The notes: a model not told the origin generated them from the sequence alone. Shown: positions 1 to 8,433, numbered from the stretch's first letter. The stretch is DNA of 64,000 bases from an uncultured Lachnospiraceae bacterium (GCA_937910785.1 CALDLG010000210.1:12389-76388); one strand, 5' to 3'. Numbers and translations: made by a program.

Positions 1-3000
1 GTAAGAATAGTCGTATCTTCCATCTGAATTGTTACCGCTGGCCGATAATGATTTTCTTCCTCACGCTGTTCCGAACTTTCGCCCCCTTCGTTCTCCGACG
101 CAGCGTTTTCTTCCGTTCCCTCCGTATTCTGATCCGTTATCTCTGCCGAAGAGCCGGCCGTCGCCTCTGAAGATGTTCCCGTCACATTTCCGGTCTGCGT
201 ATTGCCGGCCGATGTGCTTCCCTGCTGCGTATTATTACCGGTTGAAGAGTTTCCCTGCTGTGCGTTATCGGCCGAAGAACTTCCCTGCTGCCCGCTGCCT
301 GCGGAAACGTTTCCGGCTGAGCCATTACCGGTTCCGTTGTCCGTCGAGCCATGGCTTCCGCTTCCAGTCGTGCTTTCATTATTACTACTTCCAGTTGAAC
401 TTCCACTTCCCGTCGAACCACTGTTTCCGCTTCCGGTAGAGCCGGTACTTCCGTTTCCTCCCGTTCCACTCCCCGACGTATTTCCGTTGCTGTCGCTTCC
501 AGCGGTGTTTCCACTATTACCGCCTGCACTTCCATTCCCCGTTCCACTTCCCGTCGAGCCGCTGTTTCCATTCCCTGTCGAACCGCTGTTTCCGTTTCCG
601 GTAGAGCCGGTACTTCCGTTTCCTCCCGTTCCGCCTCCCGTCGAGCCGCTGTTTCCGTTTCCGGTAGAGCCGGTACTTCCGTTTCCTCCCGTTCCGCTTC
701 CCGTCGTATTTCCGTTGCTGTCGCTTCCAGCGGTGTTTCCACTATTACCGCCTGCACTTCCATTCCCCGTTCCACTTCCCGTCGAGCCGCTGTTTCCATT
801 CCCTGTCGAACCGCTGTTTCCGTTTCCGGTAGAGCCGGTACTTCCGTTTCCTCCCGTTCCGCCTCCCGACGTATTTCCACCACTGCCGTTCCCGGTTGAA
901 CTTCCGCTTCCGGTTCCCTCTCCTGTTCCGTTCCCGCCGTTGCCGCTTCCATCCTGCTCTCCATCAGACGGCACCCCGGTCACGTTTTCTTTTACCTGCA
1001 CAATAATGGGTATATGACTTACCGTATAATAATTCGTTTCGTCCGGATTATAGGAAACATAGAACGTGTACTCCCCGATATCTGTCAGTACCGTTTCCAC
1101 ACTGCTTTCCCAGGCAAATCCCTCCGGAAGCATAATGCTGCCGAGAGAAGCCCCTTTCTTTAATTCCAGCCCGGAAGGAACCTGACAGTTAGGAATCGCT
1201 TTCGTAACCGTAAAACTGATATCCCGCGTAATTTCATTGTATTTTACCGTATCTTCCGGTGTATATACCGCGGCGAAAGCCGGCGTTCCCACGGATACGG
1301 ACGCGCTGCCGTCTGTCCAGATCCATCCGTCGGGCAGCGGAATATCCGACAGCTTCAGATCTTTCCGATAAGTAACCGGCGATAAAACCGGCGTCGTCAC
1401 CGCCGGGTCCGCTTTTATAACCGTAACCGTACATTTCGCGGTTCCCGCCCCGCTTCTGGTACAGCTGATGGTCGCATCCCCCGGCGATATGGCAGTAACC
1501 GTGCCCTTAGTATCAACAGTCGCAACAGCGGTGTTACTGCTCGAAAAACTCATATCGTTTACATGATCCACCTTGGAGCCGTTCACATAAGGAATCAGCT
1601 TTACGGTTTTATCTACCGCCAGTCCGCTCACCGTTTCTTTATTCAATGTTATGGTATCCAGTTTCTCCGGCTGTGAGCAGGCTGAAGCCGGCATATTTTC
1701 ATATACCGGAATTTTGAATACAAAGCTTCTTTCCAAAACGCCGGCCGCACTGTATGCAGACCGGATGTGAAAAGCTTCCTTATAGGGCGCCTGTATATTC
1801 TGCATATACTGATGCGTATAATTGGCGTTTCCTCCATTTGAAACATTGAATTTCTCCAGATACAGCGTATCCTGTCCCTTTAAAATATACTGATTTCCGA
1901 TGATTCCGGCTCCGCCATAAAGAGATTTGTAGCGTGTATTCCAGCCTTCCTTCTTGGCTTTTTCAAGTCCCCGTACAATGATTTCGGTATTATCTTTTCC
2001 ATATGCGCTGATATTGTAATAATTATAGTAACCCTGATATCCCGGATAAATGCCGGATATCAAAGAGGATGACCCTTTCGTTCCCTGTTCCTGCAGCACT
2101 CTCGCCGTCAGATGAAACGGACTGATCCCAAGCTCCTGACCAATTGCGGTAAAAGCCTGCGCATAGGTCCGGCTGTCGTCGGGAATTACGGACGCCATAA
2201 AAGAATCTTTTAAAATTTCCTGTACGGCATCTGCCGTATGATAGGAACTGTTATAGGTCAGCTGTTCAAACTGAAAGATAAACGGATCTGTCAGAAAGTT
2301 TCTTGGGTCCATATAATATTTCAGAATTCCTTCCGATGCATAACTCCATCCGCTCTGCGGCGCTTTTCCGCTCTGCCAGGAACCTGCCGTACTGCTCGGA
2401 ATCCAGCTTTTATCTCCAATTTCATTGGCAATGACCGTATTCCAGTCAAGCTTCGTATCAATTCTGACAAAGGTCCATTCAGGATGCTTCTCTTTCAGGG
2501 CATAAAGTGCATTCTGATAAGAAGCCGGAAACTGATCTATGTCGGGATACCCATCCTCAAGATCCATCAGCGCAGGAATCGCAGACAGATCCAGATAAGT
2601 CTCCTCCCAAACCGCAAAATCCTCATCCGAAGTCGCCAGATAATTCTTTTCAACATAACCCGTATATTCCCCGCCATTCCAGTACAAAAGCACGCGGTAC
2701 CATATATTTCCATAAGCATCGGATTCCACATCCGTAATCTGTACGGACTGGCCGCTGACTACCGTCCGGACTGTCCCGCTGTCCGGCGATGGGCTTTCTT
2801 TTACTTCATATTCATCACACAGATAAACCGATGCGAGAATCGCCTTTCTCTGTAAAATATCCTGCAATCCGCTTCTGGCTTCTTCCGGATTCTTTATTAC
2901 ATTCCCGCCCGACGGCACCTCGATAACAATCGCCGGAATTTCCATCCCTTCTCTAAGTTCATCCGCGACAGCGTATTGGGTTTCATCCCATTTGGGGTAA

Positions 3001-3404
3001 AAAGTATAAACTTCAAGCTGTGTCTGCTCATAATCCTCCTCGCATTCCCAGGTTACAGGCAGCTCTACAGGCTCGTCTTCACCTTCCAGCCACACAGAAA
3101 GCATTTCAGGAAAAACACCCAGCACTTCCTCCAACATCGGCTTATATGTACAGGAATAATAAGAATCCTCTTCGGCAAGCGCTTCAAAAGCCGTAATATA
3201 GCGAGCAGACGTTTCCGTATTCTCCTCCGGCAGATCCGTCTCTTCCGATAATCCGTTCTCCCCGGATTGTTCCATGTCTTCCGGTTCTTCGGAAATTTCC
3301 GGTTCCGAGGCCAGAACACTGACCGGCTGAATAAAAGCCAGCCATGCTGCCATAATACAGGATACTGTTCTTATGAATTGTCTTGTATTTTTAATCTTTT
3401 TCAT
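1..3404 (-). CDS. Secreted glucosaminidase-like cell-wall protein (3' end off window)
   Basis: The frame is open from an ATG at 3404 to the left edge (about 1134 codons), so the C-terminus is missing. Residues 1-32 form a signal peptide ending in SVLAS. An SH3-like stretch lies near 200-255. Residues 300-520 resemble Lachnospiraceae N-acetylglucosaminidase domains, with FHLTARVLQEQGT (candidate catalytic Glu) and a YPGYQGYYNYYNISAYG motif. A Big_2-like Ig domain follows near 585-660, then further Ig-like beta-rich segments to about 806. After that comes a long Gly/Ser/Thr/Asn tail with an acidic end. The likely role is peptidoglycan cleavage or remodelling outside the cell. The start is supported by AAGGAAAGGA upstream. 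The family assignment rests on motif recognition; the substrate bond is inferred. Confidence 0.8.
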   Translation of the reverse strand, partial: MKKIKNTRQFIRTVSCIMAAWLAFIQPVSVLASEPEISEEPEDMEQSGENGLSEETDLPEENTETSARYITAFEALAEEDSYYSCTYKPMLEEVLGVFPEMLSVWLEGEDEPVELPVTWECEEDYEQTQLEVYTFYPKWDETQYAVADELREGMEIPAIVIEVPSGGNVIKNPEEARSGLQDILQRKAILASVYLCDEYEVKESPSPDSGTVRTVVSGQSVQITDVESDAYGNIWYRVLLYWNGGEYTGYVEKNYLATSDEDFAVWEETYLDLSAIPALMDLEDGYPDIDQFPASYQNALYALKEKHPEWTFVRIDTKLDWNTVIANEIGDKSWIPSSTAGSWQSGKAPQSGWSYASEGILKYYMDPRNFLTDPFIFQFEQLTYNSSYHTADAVQEILKDSFMASVIPDDSRTYAQAFTAIGQELGISPFHLTARVLQEQGTKGSSSLISGIYPGYQGYYNYYNISAYGKDNTEIIVRGLEKAKKEGWNTRYKSLYGGAGIIGNQYILKGQDTLYLEKFNVSNGGNANYTHQYMQNIQAPYKEAFHIRSAYSAAGVLERSFVFKIPVYENMPASACSQPEKLDTITLNKETVSGLAVDKTVKLIPYVNGSKVDHVNDMSFSSSNTAVATVDTKGTVTAISPGDATISCTRSGAGTAKCTVTVIKADPAVTTPVLSPVTYRKDLKLSDIPLPDGWIWTDGSASVSVGTPAFAAVYTPEDTVKYNEITRDISFTVTKAIPNCQVPSGLELKKGASLGSIMLPEGFAWESSVETVLTDIGEYTFYVSYNPDETNYYTVSHIPIIVQVKENVTGVPSDGEQDGSGNGGNGTGEGTGSGSSTGNGSGGNTSGGGTGGNGSTGSTGNGNSGSTGNGNSGSTGSGTGNGSAGGNSGNTAGSDSNGNTTGSGTGGNGSTGSTGNGNSGSTGGGTGGNGSTGSTGNGNSGSTGNGNSGSTGSGTGNGSAGGNSGNTAGSDSNGNTSGSGTGGNGSTGSTGSGNSGSTGSGSSTGSSNNESTTGSGSHGSTDNGTGNGSAGNVSAGSGQQGSSSADNAQQGNSSTGNNTQQGSTSAGNTQTGNVTGTSSEATAGSSAEITDQNTEGTEENAASENEGGESSEQREEENHYRPAVTIQMEDTTIL
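421..876 (-). repeat. Two tandem 228-bp copies inside the Gly/Ser/Thr/Asn tail
   Basis: Positions 421-648 and 649-876 are nearly identical copies with a 228-bp period, exactly 76 codons. For example, GGTAGAGCCGGTACTTCC occurs at 435 and 663, and TTTCCGTTGCTG at 481 and 709. Each copy is built of shorter GSTG/NGNSGS-type units. The copy number probably varies by recombination or slippage without breaking the frame. Confidence 0.9.
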
Positions 3405-3447
3405 TTGTCCGGAGATCCTTTCCTTTGTCTGCCTGCTCGCACGAATC

Positions 3448-3502
3448 ATACTGCTGTTTTCTCAGTAGTATTAATGTATCATTATGCAGGGTATTATGTC
3501 AA
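3448..3502 (-). promoter_or_regulatory. Promoter and inverted repeat upstream of the glucosaminidase-like gene
   Basis: On the minus strand TTGACA (3497-3502) is followed after 18 bp by TACATT, a plausible sigma-A promoter. Just downstream an imperfect inverted repeat (ATACTGCTG at 3448-3456 and CAGTAGTAT at 3463-3471, 8 of 9 bases pairing) could be an operator or a leader hairpin. The function is inferred. Confidence 0.45.
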
Positions 3503-3513
3503 CTACATAAAAA

Positions 3514-3888
3514 ATGTCTGTTGGAATTGAAAACAGCCCTGTCATAAATGTAGTTTTCCGGACAGCGTATTACATCCCATCCATTTGGGGAGGTTCCATA
3601 GCCATTGCAATCTTATGGAGAGCTGTTTTCAATATGGATGGTTTGATTAATACGATACTTGGTGTTTTTGGAATAAAAAAGATTAATTGGATGGCAAGCC
3701 CTGAAGGCGCAATGACTGTGATTGTAGCGCTTCGTGTTTGGCAGTTTGGCTCTGCGATGGTAATTTTTCTGGCGGCGCTAAATGGCGTGCCGCAGGACCT
3801 TTATGAAGTGGTGTCAATTGATGGTGCAGGTAAATGGGCGCAATTCTTTAAAATTACTGTTCCAATGATTACTCCTATTATTTTTTAT
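3514..3888 (+). pseudogene. Sugar ABC transporter permease (MalF/UgpA type), left fragment
   Basis: This encodes the central part of a binding-protein-dependent permease: TAYYIPSIWGGSIAIAILWR, then an EAA-like loop with LYEVVSIDGAGKWAQFFKITVP. The N-terminal membrane segments are absent, and an in-frame TAA lies just before 3514, so the gene is already truncated at its 5' end. At 3888 the frame runs into the inserted element and stops at TGA. The frame resumes exactly at 9278 (TAT then AAT CTG), giving ITPIIFYNLITQ. It would have imported oligosaccharides for the GH28/GH2 enzymes nearby. Confidence 0.88.
3879..3888 (+). repeat. Left 10-bp direct repeat of the inserted element (att-like)
   Basis: TATTTTTTAT here is repeated at 9268-9277. 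The two copies bound the foreign DNA and lie at the same codon position of the interrupted permease. This is as expected for site-specific insertion with a short core identity. Confidence 0.75.
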
Positions 3889-3898
3889 TGATTTTATA

Positions 3899-3974
3899 GC
3901 GGAAAATCTTCTTATAAGCCTCCGTAAATGTTTATAGCATCTTGCAGAAGTGGCTTAAAATCAAGGTTTTCCGC
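3899..3974. repeat. Interrupted inverted repeat at the element's left end
   Basis: GCGGAAAA (3899-3906) pairs with TTTTCCGC (3967-3974), and the nested AAGCC (3916-3920) pairs with GGCTT (3952-3956). Its position close to the boundary suggests recombinase or excisionase binding, or a transcript-end hairpin. Both are inferences. The rest of 3889-4063 shows no gene. Confidence 0.5.
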
Positions 3975-4063
3975 TTATCCCTTTATATCATGCCATATCT
4001 CTATATAAGTTGGTTTTGTAAAGTCGGGCACCATTTTAGCACCACAAATTATAGGAGGACGAC

Positions 4064-4426
4064 ATGAAAAACGAACTTTTAGACAAGGGTATTATAACCC
4101 CGTCCGGCGAAATCAGCAAGGATAAGATAAACCTTGTAGCCGGGGCAGTCACGCAGCCTTTCGCGGAAATGGTTTGGGTGACGACAGGCGGCGACATGGA
4201 AACCATAAACCGCCTTACGGACATTCTTGTTACCATGAACACCCACGCCGACCGGGGGAAGCTGTTCAAAATCCTAAAAATGCTCTACGGGCTTATGGGC
4301 TTGCCCTTTTCAGAGGAAGCCGAGCCAATGGACGCAGACCCCGCCGTTTTGGGATATTTCATTTTTTCCTTTACGGCAGACTTTGGCGAAACCATGCAGG
4401 ACATAATCGCAGACGAAAAAGAATAA
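4064..4426 (+). CDS. Small element-borne protein, function unknown
   Basis: This 120-residue acidic protein has a good ribosome site (AGGAGGACGAC before ATG). I do not recognise a characterised domain. It has a mid-region VTTGGDMETINRLTDILVTMNTH and a hydrophobic YGLMGLPF segment, but no clear transmembrane helix or signal peptide. It is the first gene of the element and is followed by a strong terminator, so it is probably a single-gene transcript. Such small genes often precede replication/mobilization modules in Firmicute elements, but no role can be assigned. Confidence 0.7.
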   Translation: MKNELLDKGIITPSGEISKDKINLVAGAVTQPFAEMVWVTTGGDMETINRLTDILVTMNTHADRGKLFKILKMLYGLMGLPFSEEAEPMDADPAVLGYFIFSFTADFGETMQDIIADEKE

Positions 4427-4436
4427 CGACCCGCGC

Positions 4437-4486
4437 AGCGGCGTTTCCGCTTCCCATTAACGGGAGGACAGGGACGCCGCTTTTTT
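4437..4486 (+). terminator. Intrinsic terminator after the small element gene
   Basis: The stem AGCGGCGT (4437-4444) with ACGCCGCT (4474-4481) is followed by a run of T at 4482-4486. Confidence 0.75.
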
Positions 4487-4496
4487 CATGCCCTTT

Positions 4497-4607
4497 GTTA
4501 CGCAGTAGGGGCAGAAAAAGCCTTGCCACAGGCGGCTTTGCGGGCGCGGATTTGGCGCGGCGGGGGAAATATGCCTTTTCCCAAAAAACGCGCTTCTACT
4601 GCGTAAC
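4497..4607. repeat. 12-bp perfect inverted repeat upstream of the replication-type gene
   Basis: GTTACGCAGTAG (4497-4508) is the exact reverse complement of CTACTGCGTAAC (4596-4607), with 87 bp between. It lies just before the rep-like gene, so it may be an origin/iteron remnant or a leader structure. The role is inferred. Confidence 0.55.
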
Positions 4608-4635
4608 AGGCTATCAGGAAAGGAGTGATGAAGCT

Positions 4636-5391
4636 ATGGCAGTTTTCCGCGTAGAACGGAACAAGGGCTACACCGTAATGAGCAACCACCATTTACGCAA
4701 CAAGGAACTGACCTTAAAGGCAAAGGGGCTTCTGTCGCAAATGCTTTCACTTCCCGAAGATTGGGACTACACCCTTGCGGGGCTTTCCCATATCAACCGG
4801 GAGAGTATCGACGCTATCCGCACCGCCATATGGGAGCTTGAAAAAGCCGGGTATATCACAAGGCGGCAGGGGCGCGACGAAAAAGGCAAAATGACCGCGA
4901 TAGAGTACACCATATATGAGCAGCCCCAACCGCCGCTATCGGATAACCCGACATTGGAAAACCCGACAACGGATAACCCGACGACGGAAAATCCAATGCA
5001 ATTAAATAAAGATATACAAAGGACTGACTTACCAAAAAAAGAAAAACCAAATACAGATTTATCAAGTACCCATTCCATTCCTATCCTTTCCGGCGGTTTG
5101 GAAAACCGCTTTGAACCCTTACCATGCGGGGAAGCCGGAAAAGAGCCGGAACAGAAAAGAAAGGAAGCGTCCACACAGAGCGCAACAGAAATCTACCGGG
5201 AAATCATCAAGGACAATATCGACTATGACATTCTCATACTGGATAACGGCATGGAGAAAGACCGCATAGACGAAATTGTTGACATCATGCTTGAAACGGT
5301 ATGCACAGCGAGAAAGTCCGTCCGCATTGCCGGGGACGACTACCCCGCAGAGCTTGTAAAGGCTAAGTTTCCAGTGCTTGCGACAGGGTAA
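4636..5391 (+). CDS. Replication initiator-like winged-helix protein, C-terminally truncated
   Basis: The chosen ATG at 4636 has AGGAG upstream. Residues 1-100 form a winged-helix domain typical of RepA-like/replisome-organizer proteins on Firmicute elements (VMSNHHLRNKELTLKAKG, then a second helix pair). A Pro/Asn/Thr-rich linker with NPT repeats follows, then a domain like DUF6017 (EIYREIIKDNIDYDILI). That domain stops abruptly after VKAKF with the unrelated tail PVLATG, where the frame enters antisense relaxase sequence. I infer a deletion fusion near 5371 and probably a non-functional protein. Confidence 0.75.
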   Translation: MAVFRVERNKGYTVMSNHHLRNKELTLKAKGLLSQMLSLPEDWDYTLAGLSHINRESIDAIRTAIWELEKAGYITRRQGRDEKGKMTAIEYTIYEQPQPPLSDNPTLENPTTDNPTTENPMQLNKDIQRTDLPKKEKPNTDLSSTHSIPILSGGLENRFEPLPCGEAGKEPEQKRKEASTQSATEIYREIIKDNIDYDILILDNGMEKDRIDEIVDIMLETVCTARKSVRIAGDDYPAELVKAKFPVLATG

Positions 5392-5533
5392 AGCCAAACT
5401 CAATATCTGCCGTTTCATAGCTGCACCCGAAAGAGGATATAAGCATTTTCCCGTCCGTCTTGTCCGGGTTTTCGATATAGTCAAGGGCTTTGCTTAGAGT
5501 GCTTTTAACAGGCTTAATCTTTGTAACCGCCAT
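5363..5533 (-). pseudogene. Relaxase N-terminal fragment
   Basis: From an ATG at 5533 that overlaps the end of mobC, 56 codons begin MAVTKIKPVKSTLSKALDY and continue through DKTDGKMLISSFGCSYETAD. This is the usual start of MobA/VirD2-type relaxases of Firmicute mobilizable elements. It stops after FTLSQALET, inside the first domain, before the metal-binding histidine triad. The last codons overlap the 3' end of the replication-like gene on the other strand. This is direct evidence of an internal deletion that removed the rest of the relaxase and whatever lay beyond. Confidence 0.82.
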
Positions 5534-5823
5534 ATCTCCGCAAGCACCCCCTTTATTTCCTCTATATCTTCTTTGTATGCGTTCCTCGTCGCGTTTACGC
5601 GGCGTGCTATCTGATTGACATTGACACCGATTTTCTGTATCTCTGCCGTCATTGCCTTTATGTCGCTATGGTCTATCTGAACAATGTACCCGTCGATTGC
5701 AATTTTGCGCAGATATGCCGCCATGTTGTTCGTCGGTATCAGCTTCATTTTTTCAAGAATTAAATCCCGTTCCGCTTCCGTCACCCGAAACTTGATTTGC
5801 ACCGTCCTTTTGCGTCCGTCCAT
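5494..5823 (-). CDS. mobC: MobC-like mobilization accessory protein
   Basis: This 109-residue protein resembles MobC relaxosome proteins. It has a ribbon-helix-helix-like N-terminus (VQIKFRVTEAERDLILEKM), then NNMAAYLRKIAIDGYI and the typical VNQIARRVNAT motif. The start at 5823 is set by AAAGGAG nine bases upstream; a longer frame to 5925 lacks a ribosome site. It would bind oriT and help the relaxase, whose gene starts inside its 3' end. With the relaxase truncated, it can only act in trans with another element's relaxase. Confidence 0.85.
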   Translation of the reverse strand: MDGRKRTVQIKFRVTEAERDLILEKMKLIPTNNMAAYLRKIAIDGYIVQIDHSDIKAMTAEIQKIGVNVNQIARRVNATRNAYKEDIEEIKGVLAEIWRLQRLSLLKAL

Positions 5824-5834
5824 TGCTTTATGCT

Positions 5835-5990
5835 CCTTTCCGTTTTTGCAGAGGGTAAAACCCGATAACGTGGGTTTGGGAAACTTCCCAACAAGCAATT
5901 TCCAAACGGTGAGCCAAAGGTGCAACGGGTAGGAATACGGAAAGGTACCACTTTCCTATACTTGCTAAGAAACTTTATCCCTTTATTCCT
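5835..5990. other. Candidate oriT region upstream of mobC
   Basis: The non-coding stretch beside mobC has short inverted repeats (GGGTAAAACCC; GGAAAGG near 5939 with CCTTTCC-like CTTTCC; GGGAAACTTCCC) followed by an AT-rich stretch. This arrangement is usual for transfer origins of MobC-type elements. The nick site was not identified. Confidence 0.4.
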
Positions 5991-6077
5991 ACTACGGTAC
6001 GAAAAGCCATTCTGCCAAACGGACACAAAAGAAAAACGCTGCAATCCGTATAGATTACAACGCTGTTTCCTGTCTGC

Positions 6078-6428
6078 TCAATTTTCCTGTTCGACTTCCG
6101 CTATTTCTTTTGCCGTCGCGGTCACAATCCGTATTCCCGTATCGCTCATGCCGTCAAGAAGCGCGTCGAGCTGCCGCCGCTTTGTGTCCTTTTCGGCGGG
6201 TTTGTCTAACAGGAATTGGTCTACTGATATGTTGTATCAAAGTATCAACTCAAAGAATATCTGTAAACTTGGGTGCTGCCCCTTGTTCTCAATATTCGCA
6301 AGGTAGCGCGGCGAGATAAACATTTCGTCGCCTACCTTTTTGCGGCTTTCCTTGCGTTCTGTACGCGCTGCCTTGATTGCTTCGCCAAAAGCCTTGAAGT
6401 CGTATTGTGGTACTGGTCTTTTTGCCAT
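6078..6428 (-). pseudogene. XRE-family repressor interrupted by an in-frame TGA
   Basis: Translation from ATG at 6428 gives a helix-turn-helix repressor (FGEAIKAARTERKESRKKVG, then ISPRYLANIENKGQHPSLQIF). A TGA falls at codon 64 (6237-6239). The same frame then continues with YNISVDQFLLDKPAEKDTKR to a natural stop at 6078, giving 116 codons in the usual size class. A single base change (probably CGA to TGA) would explain it. Such regulators control element transfer genes. The 63-residue product could still fold as a DNA-binding domain. Confidence 0.82.
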
Positions 6429-6572
6429 AATTATTCACCCTGTTACATTGTACTGTTCACCTTTCTTCTTGGATATGTCTACACAGTTCTATTGAGTAGC
6501 CAAAATAGAACACATTTACCGCTATACCGTTTTTCGGAAAGATGAAAATTGGGTGAAATTTTTGCAAAGCCA

Positions 6573-6633
6573 TTGACAAAGACAAAGCGTTTGCATATAC
6601 TATAAATTAGTTTACAGTAAATTGATTTATAGT
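6573..6633 (+). promoter_or_regulatory. Sigma-A promoter overlapped by a TetR-type operator
   Basis: TTGACA (6573-6578), a 17-bp spacer and TATACT (6596-6601) form a near-consensus promoter. A 35-bp palindrome starts inside the -10: arm ACTATAAATTAGTTTAC (6599-6615), centre A, arm GTAAATTGATTTATAGT (6617-6633), with 15 of 17 pairs matching. It covers the start site just before tetR, so autorepression is strongly suggested. Confidence 0.85.
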
Positions 6634-6647
6634 GTGGAGGTAAAGAT

Positions 6648-7271
6648 ATGCCGAGCAGTCCAAAAATTCCAAAAGAATTGATTTTAGAAAATGCGCTTAC
6701 AATGCTGATTCGTGAGGGATATGCCGCCTTAAATATTAAAGCATTGGCAAAGGAAATTGGTTGTTCTACGCAGCCAATTTCATGGCACTTTGGAAACATG
6801 GACGGATTAAGGGAAGCATTGGCGCAGGAAGCCTTACGTTATACTAACCAGAAATTGACTCCACAATCTGAAAACTTTATAGAAGCGTTTTTGCAGATAG
6901 GTTTTGCTTATGTCAACATGGCATTTGATGAACCAAATCTATTCCGATTTATTTACATGGGTGAGAGTAAACAGTATTGCCGGGGAGGGTTTAGCTCAAT
7001 CTTAACGGACAAGGGCAATGCTGCTCTGATAGAGGGGCTGTCACAGTATCTCCATGCTGATAAAAACGAGGTTGGGAAATTCGTACAAAGAATGGTTGTT
7101 TACACACATGGAATAGCGTCACTGATTGCAGTAGGCGTGTTACAAGGAACAAAGGAAGAAGTATATAAGATGATTTCTGAAATGGGGATAGACTTACTAT
7201 CGAAGCTGAACACAGACATAGACTTTCAGAAAGTCTTATCCAATATCACTTCCCCAAAAGGTGACGCTTAA
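6648..7271 (+). CDS. TetR/AcrR-family transcriptional regulator
   Basis: This 207-residue protein has the N-terminal TetR helix-turn-helix: ILENALTMLIREGYAALNIK, then ALAKEIGCSTQPISWHFGNM, where the Y usual in KxxLYYHF is replaced (ISWHF). The C-terminal two-thirds is a helical ligand/dimer domain. The ribosome site GGAGG lies eight bases before ATG. It sits directly behind a strong promoter and a matching palindrome and is followed without a gap by a hydrolase gene, so it most likely represses both. The inducer is unknown. Confidence 0.9.
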   Translation: MPSSPKIPKELILENALTMLIREGYAALNIKALAKEIGCSTQPISWHFGNMDGLREALAQEALRYTNQKLTPQSENFIEAFLQIGFAYVNMAFDEPNLFRFIYMGESKQYCRGGFSSILTDKGNAALIEGLSQYLHADKNEVGKFVQRMVVYTHGIASLIAVGVLQGTKEEVYKMISEMGIDLLSKLNTDIDFQKVLSNITSPKGDA

Positions 7272-8372
7272 ATGAAAAGAGCCAGACTAAAGAAGGTGGT
7301 ACGGGTGGCAAAAATCATTTTAATTATTTTAGGTATAGCAATAATTTTGATATTTATTGCCATTGGAACTATACGGCTTATTAACGCATATAGAAACCGT
7401 ATATCGCAGCCAAACGGAATACAGGAAAATATTTATGTTGAAATGGGAGGAATAGAACAATATCTGCAAATTCGCGGTGAAGATATAGATAATCCTGTTA
7501 TATTATGGCTTCATGGCGGACCCGGCTTTCCGCTTACCTATTTATCAAGTTACTATCAAAAAGGGTTGGAATCGGACTATACAATCGTGTGTTGGGAACA
7601 GCGTGGCTGCGGACGAACCTATTATCAAAACGGAGATAACGGAGAACTGACAATAGAGCGACTTGTTTCAGATATGGACGAGTTAGTGGATTATTTGTGC
7701 GAGCGTTTTCAGAAAGATAAAATTATTATAATGGGGCAGTCATGGGGAACTGTTCTTGGAATGGAGTACCTCAACAAGAATCCGCAAAAAGTAGCCGCCT
7801 ATATCGGTATTGGACAGGTCACTGATTTTAAACAAGGGAAAATTTATGCCGCTTTAACAGCAATTCAAATAAGCAGCGACAAAGATTCCCGGCTTCTTAA
7901 AAACTATATACAGTCATTTCAAAGAACAGGGTGTATTGATGAATTGAATGTGAAAGAGCTTGAGCAAATGATACTTCTTTCATCAAAGTATCTAAAAGGC
8001 AGCGGAGAGCTTTCTCCCATGAAACAGATGTATTTAGCTGTTACTTCGCCCGAATTTTCTTGGAATGACTTAAAGTGGTTTTTAGCGGCAAGTGATTCTG
8101 AAAATATTATGAATTGCCAAAAAGAACTTGTAGAATATATGTATTTTGGCTTTAACGCAGAACAAATGAGCAACGAATATTCTATACCAATTTGCTTTAT
8201 TCAAGGTGAAAGTGACTGGATTACACCTACCGATATGGTTAAAGGTTACTACGATACTATTTCTGCAAGTTCTAAAAAATTTGTTGTGATTGATAATGTG
8301 GGGCATACGCCTTTTTTAGATAACCCAGAGCAATTTTGTAATGAAGTCCGACAGTTCTTGGAGGAAAATTGA
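7272..8372 (+). CDS. Membrane-anchored alpha/beta hydrolase (proline iminopeptidase-like)
   Basis: This 366-residue protein has an N-terminal transmembrane helix (about 13-35) and then an alpha/beta-hydrolase fold. It shows the oxyanion HGGPGFP motif, the nucleophile elbow GQSWGT with Ser157, an acid in GESDW, and His in VGHTPF. The HGGPG motif is characteristic of proline iminopeptidase and related hydrolases; the substrate is unknown. The ATG follows the tetR stop immediately, with AAAGGTG inside the tetR end as ribosome site, so the two are translationally coupled. As TetR-controlled cargo it may hydrolyse or detoxify an ester or peptide compound. Confidence 0.87.
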   Translation: MKRARLKKVVRVAKIILIILGIAIILIFIAIGTIRLINAYRNRISQPNGIQENIYVEMGGIEQYLQIRGEDIDNPVILWLHGGPGFPLTYLSSYYQKGLESDYTIVCWEQRGCGRTYYQNGDNGELTIERLVSDMDELVDYLCERFQKDKIIIMGQSWGTVLGMEYLNKNPQKVAAYIGIGQVTDFKQGKIYAALTAIQISSDKDSRLLKNYIQSFQRTGCIDELNVKELEQMILLSSKYLKGSGELSPMKQMYLAVTSPEFSWNDLKWFLAASDSENIMNCQKELVEYMYFGFNAEQMSNEYSIPICFIQGESDWITPTDMVKGYYDTISASSKKFVVIDNVGHTPFLDNPEQFCNEVRQFLEEN

Positions 8373-8433
8373 ACAAAAAATAAGTTTGCTGAAATAGCCG
8401 TTTCACTTGCAAATAATAAATTGGGAGGTTTTT

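Noticed and set aside
182..1017. Long overlapping open frames on both strands (260 and 271 codons) in the repetitive region
   Set aside because: They are out-of-frame readings of the Gly/Ser/Thr/Asn repeat of the wall protein and consist of Pro/Leu/Val or Glu/Arg repeats without domains or ribosome sites.
4174..4635. Extended start for the replication-like gene (frame open from 4174)
   Set aside because: The upstream part overlaps the small element gene and a terminator in another frame. The ATG at 4636 has the ribosome site and matches the family start.
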